DNA of 64,000 bases from Jacaranda mimosifolia (Eukaryota; Streptophyta; Magnoliopsida; Lamiales; Bignoniaceae): the NCBI GenBank assembly GCA_018894105.1, contig CM032121.1, forward strand, positions 35,558,230 to 35,622,229. Reading direction: 5' to 3'. Shown here piece after piece: positions 47,401 to 60,560 of this stretch; positions within the stretch are counted from its first letter, which is position 1; each line of letters opens with the position of its first letter. Under the pieces are notes generated by a model. The model searched no databases, was not told the DNA's origin, and saw nothing but the letters and a program-made list of their open reading frames with translations. The position numbers and the translations under genes are program-made.

Positions 47401-50400
47401 TGGGTTTGGAAAGCCCGAGCTACACTAGGACATGATCCTCGGATATGAAATTTGTGGATAGTAGATGTGATGTTTGATGTTGGAATTGCTTAAGATAGGG
47501 ACAAGGTAAACATTATTTGAGTTACATTAGGATTTTGATTTTTCGGATATGAAATTCTGGGATACTAAAGATTAAAATTTAAAGTAGGGATCATCTAGGA
47601 TGTAAACACACGTGGTATGTAAAACTTGAGTTATTGTAGGATTTGATCCTAGAATATGATTCTCGGATTGTAGGGAATAAGCTTGATCATGGAAACGTGT
47701 TAGATGTGCATACTTAAGATAAAGAATACTTGAGTTATGTCAAGATATGACTCTTGGATGTGAAAATTTTGGGCAAGAAATATGAGGTTTGATTGTGAAT
47801 TGAATGGGATATGAATTTTTTTGGGATAAGACTCGATATTAAGTAAGTAAAGGGTTATGACTGGAATTGCCAACCAACATATAACCTCTTACTTCTAGTA
47901 TATTAGGCATATAAATGTATGGGTATTGGTAAGGATGATGTTGTATGGAATTATGGAGTTATATGAGTAGTTTCAGCTAAGGAAAAATCTGATGAGCAGA
48001 TGACTAATTGGGAAAACTTGTATTCAATATGCAAAGGATTACTTTGGAGATCCACGTTGTGCGAGAAAAATTTGTGGAAGTTTTATGTGTTGAGTAGGGA
48101 TCGTTCTGAGAAGATAAGTAGTGGCCAAAAAGTGATTACCTTAGGACGAACAAAATTCTACCACTTGCTTACGGATGAGAATTAGACCGTATAGACACAC
48201 AGGAAAGCGGATTAATGTGGAAAGGAGTACATTTGGGAAGTAAATAGTCCTCAGAAATGCATGATGACTGACTTATGTGTGTGATTAAGATTTAAATGGT
48301 ATGATTATGTTAACTAGGGATAGCACGATGGAAAAAGATCATTTTAGATAGGAAAGAATCTGGTAGTTGAAATGGCATTTAGGAATAATGGCGCTTGGCA
48401 TGCATATACAGTTGTGGCTCGAACGGAATGACCATTTTGTGAAGAATCACTTTTGTTGAGTAAGAATTACTTTGGAAATCAATATTGTTTGAGAAATATT
48501 TGAGATAGTTGCATCTGACATGTAAAGGACTGTTTTAGGAAAATATGTACTTGGTAAGTGAAAGATTATCTTGAAGTGAATAGTTATTGGTGTCTGAATG
48601 TGGTTGGAATTTGGTTGGCATAGCTACGCTAGGAAAGGTAATTACGACAATAGTGTAGATGATTCGAATTATTGTAGACAACGTTGAGATGAGACGAAAG
48701 TTAGTACCTGATAAGATATGATTCTCTAACGAAGCTAGAGAATGTCAAATAGATTGATGACGATAAAAGAACTAATATTTTGGGAAATAGGAAATGGAAA
48801 TCATACCCTAGACTTACTGATGGAATTTGAGACTATAGGTTATGGAAATTAAGAAAATAATCAATGACGAAAAGATATGTTCTAGGACGACTAGTGTATG
48901 ATCCAATAATATAGGGATGTCAAGCACGGGATTCCTTGAATTTTGAAAAGGTGAAATTTGGAGAAACATTTCACGTTTAGACATGTTTTGTGGGATTTTA
49001 GATTTATAAGCTGAGGATTCACCTGAACAGAATTACATTTGATGATTTAAAAGGGTACATGGATAGGATTATATTTAATGAATTCATATGGTGTAACCTA
49101 AATGATATAGTTGGTAGGGAAATATTGTCGGCCACAATGAAGTTACGAGGAATCATCTAAATGAAAGTGGGAAAAATATAAAGGGATAGAAATCAACGAC
49201 ATAATGGGATGCATTTTCGAAATTTAAGGATATAAAATGTACATATGAGAATATGACCTATATTTGAAATGGGAATGCTCACCCTAGCATTGACAAGGGA
49301 ACTGAAAACTAATGAGGCGTGCCAATTGGATAAATGATCAAGGCATGCACATATGCATACGAGTGACTAGTTTAGCTTAGTAAGTGGGATATGATGAGCA
49401 TTCAATTACAATAACGACATGGAAGATTTAACAAGTTCTACCTGTCCTGAATTATTAAATGTTAATCGAGTCGCTAGACAAACTATGTATTTCCAAGAAC
49501 TATTAAGTACCAATCTATATATACAACGATAGTATTGCACATGAATTGTTTAAAATAAATAGAATTGTATCTCCTATATCGTGTATTCCGATCTAAGTTT
49601 TAAATTGGTCTATATTTGGATATCCTATTTTCTAAAAGAAAGTAGCCATTCCAACATTATTAAATTTAAGACACACGCTATGGGTAAATCGAACCCGATC
49701 TCGTTCTCCAAGGCCAAGAACGTGATACAATAGGTACGACATCGCTAGAACATGCACAAAAGTCAATCCGATCCTCTATCAACTAAGTCGTAGCGGATGA
49801 TTATCAGTCAACGAAATCGAAACGCTCATAGACCACAACAAAGGTGCCTTAATTTGAAGTATCCCATGGGAAGAACCAAAGGTAACGTTAGACTTCATTT
49901 CCCCATCCTGCTAGTAGATCCGAAGATAGAAAGACTTGAGGCACAAAACTGATATAGTGAAATGAAGAACCTTATAACCCTACAGATATGCAAGTGAGGC
50001 TAGTAATATTAGGAATGTGATAGAACCATGCTAAGGATAGCCTCGAGGAATTTTTAGAATTGTACCCCTAAATTATTGAAAGGATCATATAAGTAAAATA
50101 TAGGGGTATGGATTACGGAATGACAAGAAAATTAGAGTGTCGAGTAAACTTGATGAATAAAGGAAATTTGGTTATACGAGAATAATCTCATATACCTTGG
50201 GGAAACTTAAAGCTATAGGATTGACTATCTTGCTTATGCTTAAGACTATTGCAACGGTGATTGTTTTAAGGAAATAAAGATATCATCTAAGAATGGAAGA
50301 GAGAAATTCTTGCAGATTGTGAATGTCCTACTAAGTATGAATTGGGTCAATTTAAGAATTTACAAACACTCTGGATTTAAAAATGAAATTTCTATATTCA

Positions 50401-51260
50401 ATGGTTGGCAAAATAAATGGATGATAGATATGAGTATCACAAAAATGGAAAACTTTGATTTTAGACGTAGAAACTAGTGATTTATCTTGGAAATAAGTTG
50501 AAATGTGAAAGGCTCAGGCCAGAATAAATTAGTTGAGAAACTCGAGCCAATGAGCTCCAAAGTATAAAGGAAAACAAGAAGATGGGGATTCGAACTAAGT
50601 TTTGAACATTAGAAATGAGTTTGACCCCACATGTTCTCGATTTTATCTCTCAGGTGAAATCTAAGGAACGACAAATAGATTGTATGTGGCTATATCTAGA
50701 ATGGTTAGTTTTGTAAACCTGTAGCTGGTTGTTTGGGAATGTATGACCTATCATGAAGGCTAGCATATTAAGTTTGAACTTGACTACTCCTTGATATAAA
50801 TATCATGTAAGTATGAGATTTGATGATGTGCATAAGGATTACTCCATCGAAAAGAAGCATAAGACGCTCAGTGCTTTTATGGGATTACCAAGAAGGTTTA
50901 AGATTCGTTATTGGGATAGTTTAACTTACTCCCTATAGTTTGATTGTGGAAATCAAAGGAAAACTTTAAGTGATGACGAATAGCAAAACCATGATTACAA
51001 GATCATTTGGGATTACTAGATAACCCTAAAAGAATAAGGTGGCACCAGGAGCATTACTAAGAACGGATATGTTAAGGAGATTCTTGAAATCTTAGTGAAA
51101 TAAGCGTCACCAATGATTTGAAGATGTTATTGTGACAATGGGATGAGTTAACGTTTGATAAAGGTAACCTAGGAATACGACCCATATGTGCGCCATTATT
51201 AATCGAAGTCTTCAAGTTGAAAGTAAGAATATGGGGACCAGATTCTTCTAAGGGGGGGTG
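47401..51260 (+). other. LARD internal region, no coding capacity seen
   Basis: About 3.86 kb, rich in GGATATGA/GGAAAT-type words and stop codons in all frames; the only ORF above 60 codons (48000-48185) matches no retroviral domain. I could not recognise gag, protease, RT or integrase blocks. It ends at the polypurine tract 51250-51258. Confidence 0.7.
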
Positions 51261-54199
51261 TGTAACATCCCCAAAAAAATCATATTATTAGTAAAAGTTT
51301 ATTTAAAATTTATTTATATAAGTTTCATTAAAATTTAATTAATTCTCAGAGTTTTAGGAGTTAAAATATAAATAGAAAATACCCAATTCCACCATCATTT
51401 AAAGTTTTGGGGACCTAAATACAATTATTTTGGGTCAAAGGGGTCAAAGAGAGGCACTAACAAGTTTTAGGGGTTAAAATAAGGCACTAAAATTCCTAAG
51501 GGACCTAATTGGAAAGAGAATAAAAGTAGGGGGGGTTAATCTCTAATTAACAAAATTTGAATTTTATAAAAATAACATTTTCTCCTTTCTTCTTCATTTC
51601 ACCGCCTACTCTTCACCATTTCTTTCTCACCGGTGACCTCTCTCCGGCAACCAAACCTAGGTAAATTTGGTATCAATCTCTTCCTCTCTGAAAAAGGAAC
51701 ACAACCATACCAATTTCACCCAAAGCTAATAAGCAAGGCAGCCAAAAATCGAGCTCAAAGTGGCTGCCAAGGTAGAGCACGCAGGTCCACTATTTCAGCA
51801 GCTTTTTGCGGCAACCAAGAGGTGGGTTTTGACGGGTCCAGCTCAAGGAACAACATGGTAGCTTCAAATTCCAAAATTGACCACCAACAATGGCAGAATT
51901 GGAGAAAAACAAGACTGCAACGTTGGTGGTGGGCTGGCAGTTTTTCGACAAATTGACCGGCTAATTGACGTCTGATTCAAAAATTAGTTTACATGTTTGA
52001 TAGAACGTAGCAAAGTGCACAATTTGGTGGTGTCACAACCCAATTCCGGCAACGGTGCACAGCAGCGCGGCGGCGGTCTGGCAGTCAACCACCAGTCTCA
52101 TCGTGACGACGATCGGAGTACATGTAGGCTGGTATCGTGCGATGATTCGGCCTCGAGTTCGATCGATTGGGTAAAATACCAACTAATCAAATAAGTTGAC
52201 TCCTGATTCAATCTGAGTAAATCATTGGGTTGATTTCTGATGTAATTCATGTCAATTGGACGAAAGTGATGACTATTAAGTAAAATAATGATATAAGACT
52301 TTAGTGATAAGTGATGCGTGGACCTAAATTCGATAATAACATATTATTATTTATCAATTGAGTTAAATGAAGTAGTTGAGAAGTTGAAATTGTGAGACGG
52401 GAGTAGGACTTGAATATTTTGAATACACGTTAAAATGAATGAGGGTTAAGTTTAAGTTGATTTTGCCGAAAATTATGATTTTTGACCGAATATGAGATAT
52501 GCATGGACTATTATATGAACTTAGTGGGCCCAGATTTGTATTATTAGATGATAGTTTTGGGTTAATTAAGATAATTGGGCTATTACTTTGATTTGGGATA
52601 ATGATATGAGGTTAATTATATAATTAAGGACCTGATTGTATTCCTTTATCAAAATCGGCGTTATTAGCATGTTTTATTGAGGCTATTAATTTGGCTGAAT
52701 AAGTATCGACTTTAGACCATTATTTGTATAAAAGGGATTATATGGTCGAACGAGGACCTTGACTGTGGAACCTATTCTTCTGGATTAGGTAACACGGAAT
52801 TGGGACCGCTAGCCAGTAGACTGCTGATCGTGACCTGCATTTTTGAGGTGACGAGGTGAGGATCTGCCACTTTGGCACTTTCTCATACCTGTCTGTTATC
52901 GTGATGAACCCCTCAGAGGGTTTCTGTTTGAGTTGATTCTAAAACTTATTGATTCTTGATTGTCGAATTTCGTGACTCGTCTGTATTCTTGAATGTTATT
53001 ATATGCTTGAGCCCAGAATTTTCTTTACATTGTCAGATTTCTGTCTCTTATACCCCAGCCTTGCCAGCTAACCCCATGTTCTTGATATCTGTGAAAGTAA
53101 TATTTGAAAGGGTTTGGTAGACCTATTTGTGCCAGAGGTTCTCTTAATTTTTTCATACACCTTGTTTATTGGAATAGGCCTTATCAGTCATTATTGGATA
53201 ATGTTATGCCTTGTAAATTGCAAATCTTGTAAAGTTCTGAAATGTTCATGTTATTACTTTAAAAGTTGAATTGATATCTGTTGGCATTATATTATGCAAA
53301 CCATGGGGTCACCCTTGGGAAGTTCAACATAAGGGGATTCCATGGGAAGTTGGGCCTGGGGCTAGGTCCGAAAAGACGGTCGCGTGAAACGAACCGACGG
53401 TGACAAATCTCCTGGCTAGTACCCACCTACGATCCTGACTTACAAGTAGCTGGAGATAGCGAACTGTGAGTGGCAGGATCGGGCATGCCGTTGACCATGC
53501 CATAAAAACAAGTTGTTACATGCCGAGCAGTGTGCTTGAGCAAATTTAGAGATAAGGAGAAATTTTTCATGTTCAGGTTAAATGCTATTGTAAAGTTATC
53601 TTGTATTCATCAAGGAGCAATAAGGAAGGATGCTAACAGACCAGCTAAATGTTTACATGTTTCATGTTTTTATAAGTCTAAATCTAATTTTCGTCAATTA
53701 TGAACTGATTATCTGATTTATTGTCAATAACCTTGTTTATTGTTATTGAAATTCAACATTTTTCCTCTATCTCCTTTTATGTATTTCCCTTACTGAGTCC
53801 TTAAGACTCACCCTATTTGCTATTCTGTATTCTTTTCTTAGACAGGTCCAAGTGAGAAGCAGAGGCTCACACTTTGGTTGGAAGTCATTTTGTAACAGAT
53901 CAGGTGTTTGAATGTATATATGAAATCATTTGAATGTTAATTTTGATTTCAGAGATGTTGCGATACGTTAGGATTGACAATGATAACCTAAAGGTATGTA
54001 TATGTTTTGTTGAGTGTTGAGGAATGAACCATGGGATGTGTTTAGTGTTTTGTCAAGGTCTATTTAAGTTGAAGTTTGCTGCTGTCTCTGATAAGTTCTG
54101 AGAATTTTTCTTATGGGCCTATTACTTGTTTATGGTTTAATATTAAGATTGAATAAGTGGTACCTCAACTTGGTTATTGTCTCGAGAAGGGGTGCTACA
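51261..54199 (+). repeat. LARD 3' LTR, 2939 bp
   Basis: It starts TGTAACATCCCC directly after AAGGGGGGGTG and ends GGTGCTACA. It is collinear with 44415-47383 but slightly shorter. Confidence 0.9.
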
Positions 54200-54204
54200 C
54201 ATTA

Positions 54205-56271
54205 AACTTGCCTTGCTTGACTATTGGATGCAAACTGAATCCCTAATTAATCGATCATTTCCAGAGAAGACAATTACCTAATTCCCAAACTTTGCATCAG
54301 TTGGCTCTGTTTCATTTCATCATCAAATATAGCAGCAGCATTGTCAACTCTTCTTTCAGCATGTGTTGGGCAAGGTTTTTATCATAATTTGTACTCATTT
54401 TTTTTGGGTGAAACACTTAGGTTGTGATAGCTTGTGGAATTGTGTTTCATGTTTGGTGTTTTAAGGATTTGGGAGTTGTTTTGGTGTTTTTGAGATATGA
54501 GAATGAGATATGAGGTTGTGAATGGTTGTGTGATAAAGTGTAATAATTATAGTGATGTGCTGTGTTGATGTGATTTGAGTAGTGAATGGTTGTGAGATTG
54601 TTTTGAGATATATTTGAGAAATTTATTTGAGATAATGAAATTGTTGTATGAGATTTGTTTTTTTTTTTGGGTTTGCTTGGGATATTTATATTTTTAACAA
54701 AATATTAATAATTATATATTATAAATTTATTAATATCAAAATTAAGATTTATTAAGTTAAATATGAAATCTATTATAAATGCATTGAATTTATCCATAAT
54801 TAAAGAAAAATAAATCATTTTGCCCTTTTTCAAAAAAAATTTGGACTTCTATTTTAACAAGAATATAATTCCACCTTACTCGTTTAATTACAAGATATGT
54901 GGGCTTTAATTTGCTATACTAACTTTTTTGTTGTTCACCATCTAATATATTACCAAATTAATTAACAGTTAATTTTTATAAAACAAAAAATTTGTGTCAA
55001 TTTATTAAATTTATTAATTACTAATAAAAAAATTGAAATATGAAATTTATTTAAATAATTAATAAATTCAGTATGTTTTTCTATTTAATTATGAATAAAT
55101 AATATGATAATTCATTTTGTTTGTATTATAAATAAATTCTCTAAAAAGGAAAGCGATAGCATATTAATAAATTTAATATTATTTTTTATTTAATTACTAA
55201 AAATTATGAATAAACAAATTTAGTTCGAGCAAAATATTTTTTTTTTGTAATTAATTTGGTTGGATAAGGAAGGAAGACTTGAATAGTTGAGCTCTTAGGC
55301 AACCCTATTCATTGCCCAAAGAATTTAATTTTGAATCCCACAACCAAGCACATGCTTGCCCCAAAAATGTGTTTTGAAGACCAAAAAATGGGGGCAAACC
55401 CCATAGGCAAGTACAACCTAAGGCTCTATTATCTTACATTTTCCAAAAATATTTTTCAACTTTCAAAAAAATTTCAGAATGAAGGCACATTCTCCAAAAT
55501 GTTTCCCAAAATAGTCAAATTTTATCCCCCAAAAACCCCTCCCAATTCACCCAAACAACCTTACACCCTAAAAATCACGTCTACCCCCTCATTTTCTCAC
55601 TTTACCGATCACATCATTCATTCATTTATCACTCTCTCACTTCACTCATCCATATATATATATATATATTTACATATATGAAAATATTAAAATTTTGCTA
55701 GTTAAAATTTTTTAAAACTTATGTTTACAAATTTAATTAAACTAATTATTGAAAAAATGAAGTAAATTTAACTAAATATTATTTATAATATTACTAAATA
55801 ATTTATTTAATGAATACCATATTAAATTAATTAAATTTACTTATTAATTAAATAACGTATTAGTTATATTTAATATTTAATATATTAATGAAATATTACA
55901 TTTATTCATTTAATAAATAACTTAAGATGTTTTAAATTTGATATAATAAATAAATTAATCTTCTTTAAAAAATATTCTTCACTAAATATTAATCTTCACA
56001 TTTATTTAAAATTATAATAAAAAATTTGATTATAGGGTGATATTTATTTAATAATCTATTAAGTTTAATAAATTAATATTGATATGCTTAAAGTAATTGT
56101 TGAGATAATTAATTAAATTTAAGTAAAATTATTTTATTATTACTAAGTAATTTATTTACTAAATCATGTATTAATTAAATAATGAGTTAAAGTAATTAAA
56201 TAACTTATTAAATTAATTAAATTAATTTACTTAAATAACTTATTATTTATATATTAATTATGTTTTATATT
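54205..56271. other. B flank remnant, then AT-rich insertion
   Basis: 54205-54420 continues the flank shared with 21705-21890. The shared sequence resumes only at about 57868, so about 3.4 kb was inserted at about 54421. The left part of that insert has TGTTTTGAGATAT and GAGATATGAG words; no TIR pair or coding region was found. The ORF at 55331-55681 lies in low-complexity sequence. Confidence 0.45.
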
Positions 56272-57101
56272 TGATGAGAGTGAATCTCGTATGTTAGAGT
56301 GTTGGGCTGAGATTAAATGAAATCGACCCAAGGGGGGTTGAGGAATGAGCCTCTAGTGAATCAGGGTTGAGTCCTGCAATCAATAGCAAATGTCAGACTA
56401 GCTGAGGTGCTCTCGGTTAAGGCACTCTAACACTCAGGTCAGTAAGGATCGACTAAAGATATGAGCAGTGGAGTGGGAGCACAAGATAAGAAATAGCATA
56501 CCTTGCTGAAGGGTTGTGATGGGGTATTTATAGCCTTCTCATGGTGGTTGATATGTCCATGATGCCCCTATTGCGTAAGAAGGGCCATTGTCCTTGCATG
56601 AGGACTTTCCCATCTTATCCAACTTGTGTACTATTTCAGGTGGCACTGCCTCAGCTACTTAGGACAAGGTAGTACACTAGAAGCCCTCCCTAGCCTGACA
56701 CGACTGCAAAAGGTGGTACTGTTGGTGGCACGCACCATTAATGAGGCCGCACGACACCTGGGAAGGCATTCAATGCGGTCAAAGGGTTTTCATCTTTCCT
56801 TGACCCCTCTGATCGTGACAAGCACACCAGCGGGAATCCTACCTAGGATCTTGGTCACAAGGCTCATTCTGGTCGAGGGATTGAGGCCACCTAAAGAAGG
56901 CTATCGACTAGAATCGGGTCGATCAAGAGTGCTAATACTCGCCACGATGGGTAGGGATCCATAGGTCGAGTGGCGTTCAAACGTTTGCTTGGTCCAAAAT
57001 GAATTGGGCTTAAGGACAATCGGGCTGCTTGGGGAGCGTCGAACCAGCTCATGTCCTAGTCGAGTGTTATTAGGCTGGGCTTACTGGGCTGTCCCATATC
57101 A
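56272..57101 (+). mobile_element. Solo LTR, 830 bp, perfect 5-bp target duplication
   Basis: It starts TGATGAGAG and ends CCCATATCA. It is flanked by ATATT on both sides (56267-56271 and 57102-57106). It is markedly GC-richer than the surrounding AT-rich DNA and carries a TATA-like GGGTATTTATAGCC (about 56522-56535). The ORF 56626-56964 reads across the LTR and is not a gene. No matching element is in the window, so the superfamily is unknown. Confidence 0.85.
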
Positions 57102-57955
57102 ATATTTTATGTATAATTAAATATTATGTTTATTTATTTAATAAATAATTTACGACGATGTAATTTCATATAATATAATATTATTTTTTTTTAATTTGAT
57201 GAATTGTTATTAAGTCTTATATATATAAATTATTAAGAAGTTATTTTATTTAAATAAATAACTAAGTTTTATTTATACATAAATCGTAAGTAATAAATAG
57301 TTAAATAATTATATTTTAATTAATAAATAGTAATTAGTTTATAATTAATGTATAGTAATTAAATTTTCTATAAGTCGATATTAACAATTATGATGTAATT
57401 ATGATATAAGTTGATTTGTTTATACTTAAGATATAATTATGATTTCATGAATAATTAATATTTATTAATATATATTTTATTCCAAATAATACATCATTTA
57501 CTAATGTTAAATTTATGAAAATATAAATTTCAAAATAAATAATCAATTAAATTAATTATACTCGCACTTCAATCATTACAAATATATATACACACACACA
57601 TCATCCAACTATAAACATACATACATATAATACATAAAAAAAATCACTTTTACCCTACAAATTCAACAAAAAAGCAATTGATTTGACATCTACAGTAAAG
57701 TTTATCTCTCCCCAAAATATTAAAAAACAAACAACTCATTCTCAAATTATTTTTCATGTTTTTCCAAAACAAAAAGAAACCCTTGGCACATTCTCCAAAT
57801 TTTCTCCCAAAAACTCATTCCTCCAAAAAAATTTCTAGAAAATGGCCAAAACATAAAAGAACAAGTCCTTCCACTTCTTACAGGTCCTTTGGTTTTTGAT
57901 TTTTTGTTTTTCAATTTGGAAGAAAGGCCCAAAAATGGAAGGAAAGGTGAAAGTA
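57102..57955. other. AT-rich remainder of the insertion and B flank end
   Basis: 57102-57865 is AT-rich with a short (CA)n run (about 57590-57601). From about 57868 to 57950 it matches the E flank at 21920-21995 (TTTTTGTTTTTCAATTTGGAAG phrase). No gene. Confidence 0.5.
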
Positions 57956-57959
57956 GGGG

Positions 57960-58640
57960 TGTAAACGAATACTAAATGGATCGGATACACTGTTTCTATA
58001 TTCGTATCTATTTAATTTTTTGAATATTCGGATACGGATATGAATTTGATGGATATTTAAAAATAATATCTGAATCCGTATCCATCAAATATTGGTCGAA
58101 TTCGAATATATCCTTATTCGATTATAATTATTCAGATACATTCATATTTGATTAAATTTATCCGTATTCGAATTATGTTTTGATATATTCGATGATAATT
58201 ATTTAGATATCTATTTACGAATATCTAAATACGTGAATCTATGAACTTATAACATATACATATTTAAATTCATAGAAGGAACTATACAATTTCATTAAAA
58301 AAAAAAAAAAAAGCAATTAAACAAATAACATAATTTTTAATTAATAATTGACTTCATAATTGATTATTAATACTAATTAATATTAATAATGACATTTAAG
58401 TGTATTAATTATCAAGTTAACCAATAATAATTATGTTGATTAACTTTATTCTTCAAATTTTCTCTATATTATAATAGTTTTTTAAATTTATTCTTTTTTC
58501 TTCCCAATTCTTCAATTATAATTTATATATATATACATATACATATATAGATATTTACAATCTAAAAAATAAATGAAGTTAATTTTTCTCTGATATATTG
58601 TATTCATGTTCTCTCTATCTTGTCTCTTAACAAGTTTGTA
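57960..58640. repeat. Dispersed repeat starting TAGGGGTGTAAACGAATA
   Basis: The opening TAGGGGTGTAAACGA and the following GGATACGGATATGAATTTG-like words are those of hAT-derived plant repeats. The opposite inverted terminus was not found, so only one end is supported. An A run (about 58298-58313) and (TA)n words follow. Confidence 0.4.
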
Positions 58641-58706
58641 TTATTGAATCTCATTCCTTTGACTGTCAAAGTTTTGGACATTTTGTTTTGTCGTTAGTCA
58701 TTACCT

Positions 58707-59400
58707 ATGAAAGGCTTCTCAAGAATGTCTATTATGGAGGAAGAGGAAAATGGGCTAGAAATTGAGGACTCATCGGAGAACACGCCGGACAGATTACAAT
58801 GGATTGTTGTAGGTCGATTTCTGACTGAAAGGGTGATAAACCTCAATGCGATGAAAAACACTCTAGCGGCACTATGGAGGCTAGTCAAAGGGGTTTGTAT
58901 AAAAGAAATATGCCCGATGCTTTATCTTTTCCAATTTTTTCATGAAATTGATATGAAAAGAATGGTGGATAACGGTCCTTAGACGTTTGATGGCTACATC
59001 CTGCTGTGTAAGCGATTGGAACAAACTGATCAACCTCAAAAATCTAATTATTTCACACCCCCTTTTGGATCCAGGTTTATGATTTGCCCATTGGTTTTAT
59101 GTCAGAACGTGTGTATAAGGAAATTGGGAACTTCGTGGGAAGTTTTATTAATCTGGCCAAAATAACTTCATGGGAGCATGGAGAGCCTATATAAGGATTA
59201 GAGTTGAAATTGATGTCAGACAACTACTAAAGAGAAGAATGAAAATCAAGAAGGTAGGAAGGGAGTAGATTTGGATCAATTTCAAGTATGAAAGACTCCC
59301 GACCTTCTGTTTTGTGTGCGGCAAGTTGGGACACAATGAGAAATTTTGTGAGATTGTTTTCGACCGTCCAGATGAGTGTATTGAAAAAGCCTATGGGGTA
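58707..59400 (+). pseudogene. LINE ORF1 remnant (DUF4283 and zinc knuckle)
   Basis: The frame reads LQWIVVGRFLTER, then MKRMVDNGP, stop (TGG-to-TAG at 58981-58983), TFDGYILLCKRL. This is the DUF4283 core of plant LINE gag-like proteins. RLPTFCFVCGKLGHNEKFC (about 59295-59352) is the CCHC knuckle. ORF1 proteins bind element RNA. Confidence 0.8.
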
Positions 59401-59864
59401 TGATTGAGAGCCCCCAACAGACGCTAAACAAATCAAATTGGTGAGAAATTGCTCCAATTAGATCAATTGGAAGAATTGAGTAGGAGGCCGAAAAAGAACA
59501 AGCAATGGGCAGAAGCGAGGAAACCTTCCCAACGGAAAATGAGAATACAGTTATGGAAGTTAGGATCTTGAAAACTGATTTCCAGGGAAATTCAAAACGA
59601 AAGGAGATCGTGGGAATGAGTACAAGGGAAGAGCAGAGGGGACGTGGAAGGAAAGAATCAAAATTAGGGGAAGTGGGACCAAACAACTGGAATATGGCTT
59701 CAAGAGAATCAACTGATCAGGAGAGGTCAATTAATTGGATTAAATTTGAAAAAATGACGTTAGATAGAAGATGATGGGAATGATGTAGAATATATGGGCT
59801 AACTTGATATGGGCTCAAATTTATTGTTAGAAGTGGGTCCTGGGCTCCAGGCCTACCTAGAATT

Positions 59865-60560
59865 ATGAGTATCCTACGTTGGAATTGCCGTGGGCTGGGC
59901 AACTCACGAGTAATTCAGGTCCTAATGGACATTGTACATATTAGTAAGCCCAATACTATATTTCTTATTGAAACTCTTTCTACTGGGCCTCGCCTTTAGG
60001 GGCCTTAAACACAAATTGGATTATAAAGGTTTGTTTATGAGTTACTGTATGGGTCACAGTGGTGGGCTAGCCCTTTTCTGGAAATCAAAAGATGATATCA
60101 AGTTGCTAGAATTCTCTCGATTTCATATTGACGCTGAAGTTCACCTATCAGGAATGAGTCATTAGCATTTTATGGGATTTTATGGTATGCCAGATCATAA
60201 TAGAATGAGGGAATCTTAGAATCTTCTCAGAAATCTCGCGTCTAAATCAAACTTGTCGTGGCTATGTGTTGGGGACTTCAATGATATCCTAGCAGAATTG
60301 GAGAAAAAAGGTAAGAATCCTCAACCACGTTACTTGATTGAGGGATTTCGTGTTGCGGTATCTGATGCGGGGTTATTTGACTTGGGTATGTTGGGTTACC
60401 TGTTCACTTAGGAGAGAGGTAGGGGAAGTGAAAATTAGGTGGAAGAACATATTGATTGTGCCCTTGCGACACAAAGATGGATTAGTACTTTCAGAAGCTA
60501 CAAGGTCTGAATTTGGAGTTATCATCGTCGGATCACTACTCGATTTTGATTGACTCACTT
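59865..60560 (+). pseudogene. LINE ORF2 endonuclease remnant
   Basis: The ATG at 59865 starts MSILRWNCRGLGN, the typical N-terminus of plant L1 endonuclease. NTIFLIET, GHSGGLALFWK and WLCVGDFNDIL (about 60259) follow. The last carries the GDFN motif of the exonuclease-endonuclease-phosphatase fold. Stops and frameshifts interrupt it (for example 59998, 60163 and 60218). Confidence 0.85.

Larger units (their letters stand above)
44415..54199 (+). mobile_element. LARD-like LTR retrotransposon, 9.8 kb, non-coding
   Basis: Two long LTRs (44415-47383 and 51261-54199) flank a 3.88-kb interior. The interior has a primer-binding site after the 5' LTR and a polypurine tract (AAGGGGGGG) just before the 3' LTR. 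The flanking 5-mers TAATA (44410-44414) and CATTA (54200-54204) fit a target TATTA, each with one change; the E flank near 21705 has CTATTAAA uninterrupted. The interior lacks any gag or pol frame longer than about 60 codons. LTRs that are almost as long as the interior, with no coding capacity, fit the large retrotransposon derivative (LARD) class. The TGTAACA start suggests gypsy ancestry. Confidence 0.9.

Noticed and set aside
56626..56964. 112-codon ORF
   Set aside because: It lies wholly within a solo LTR with defined ends and target duplication.
58707..58982. An independent small gene
   Set aside because: It is the DUF4283 part of LINE ORF1, continued after a Trp-to-TAG change.
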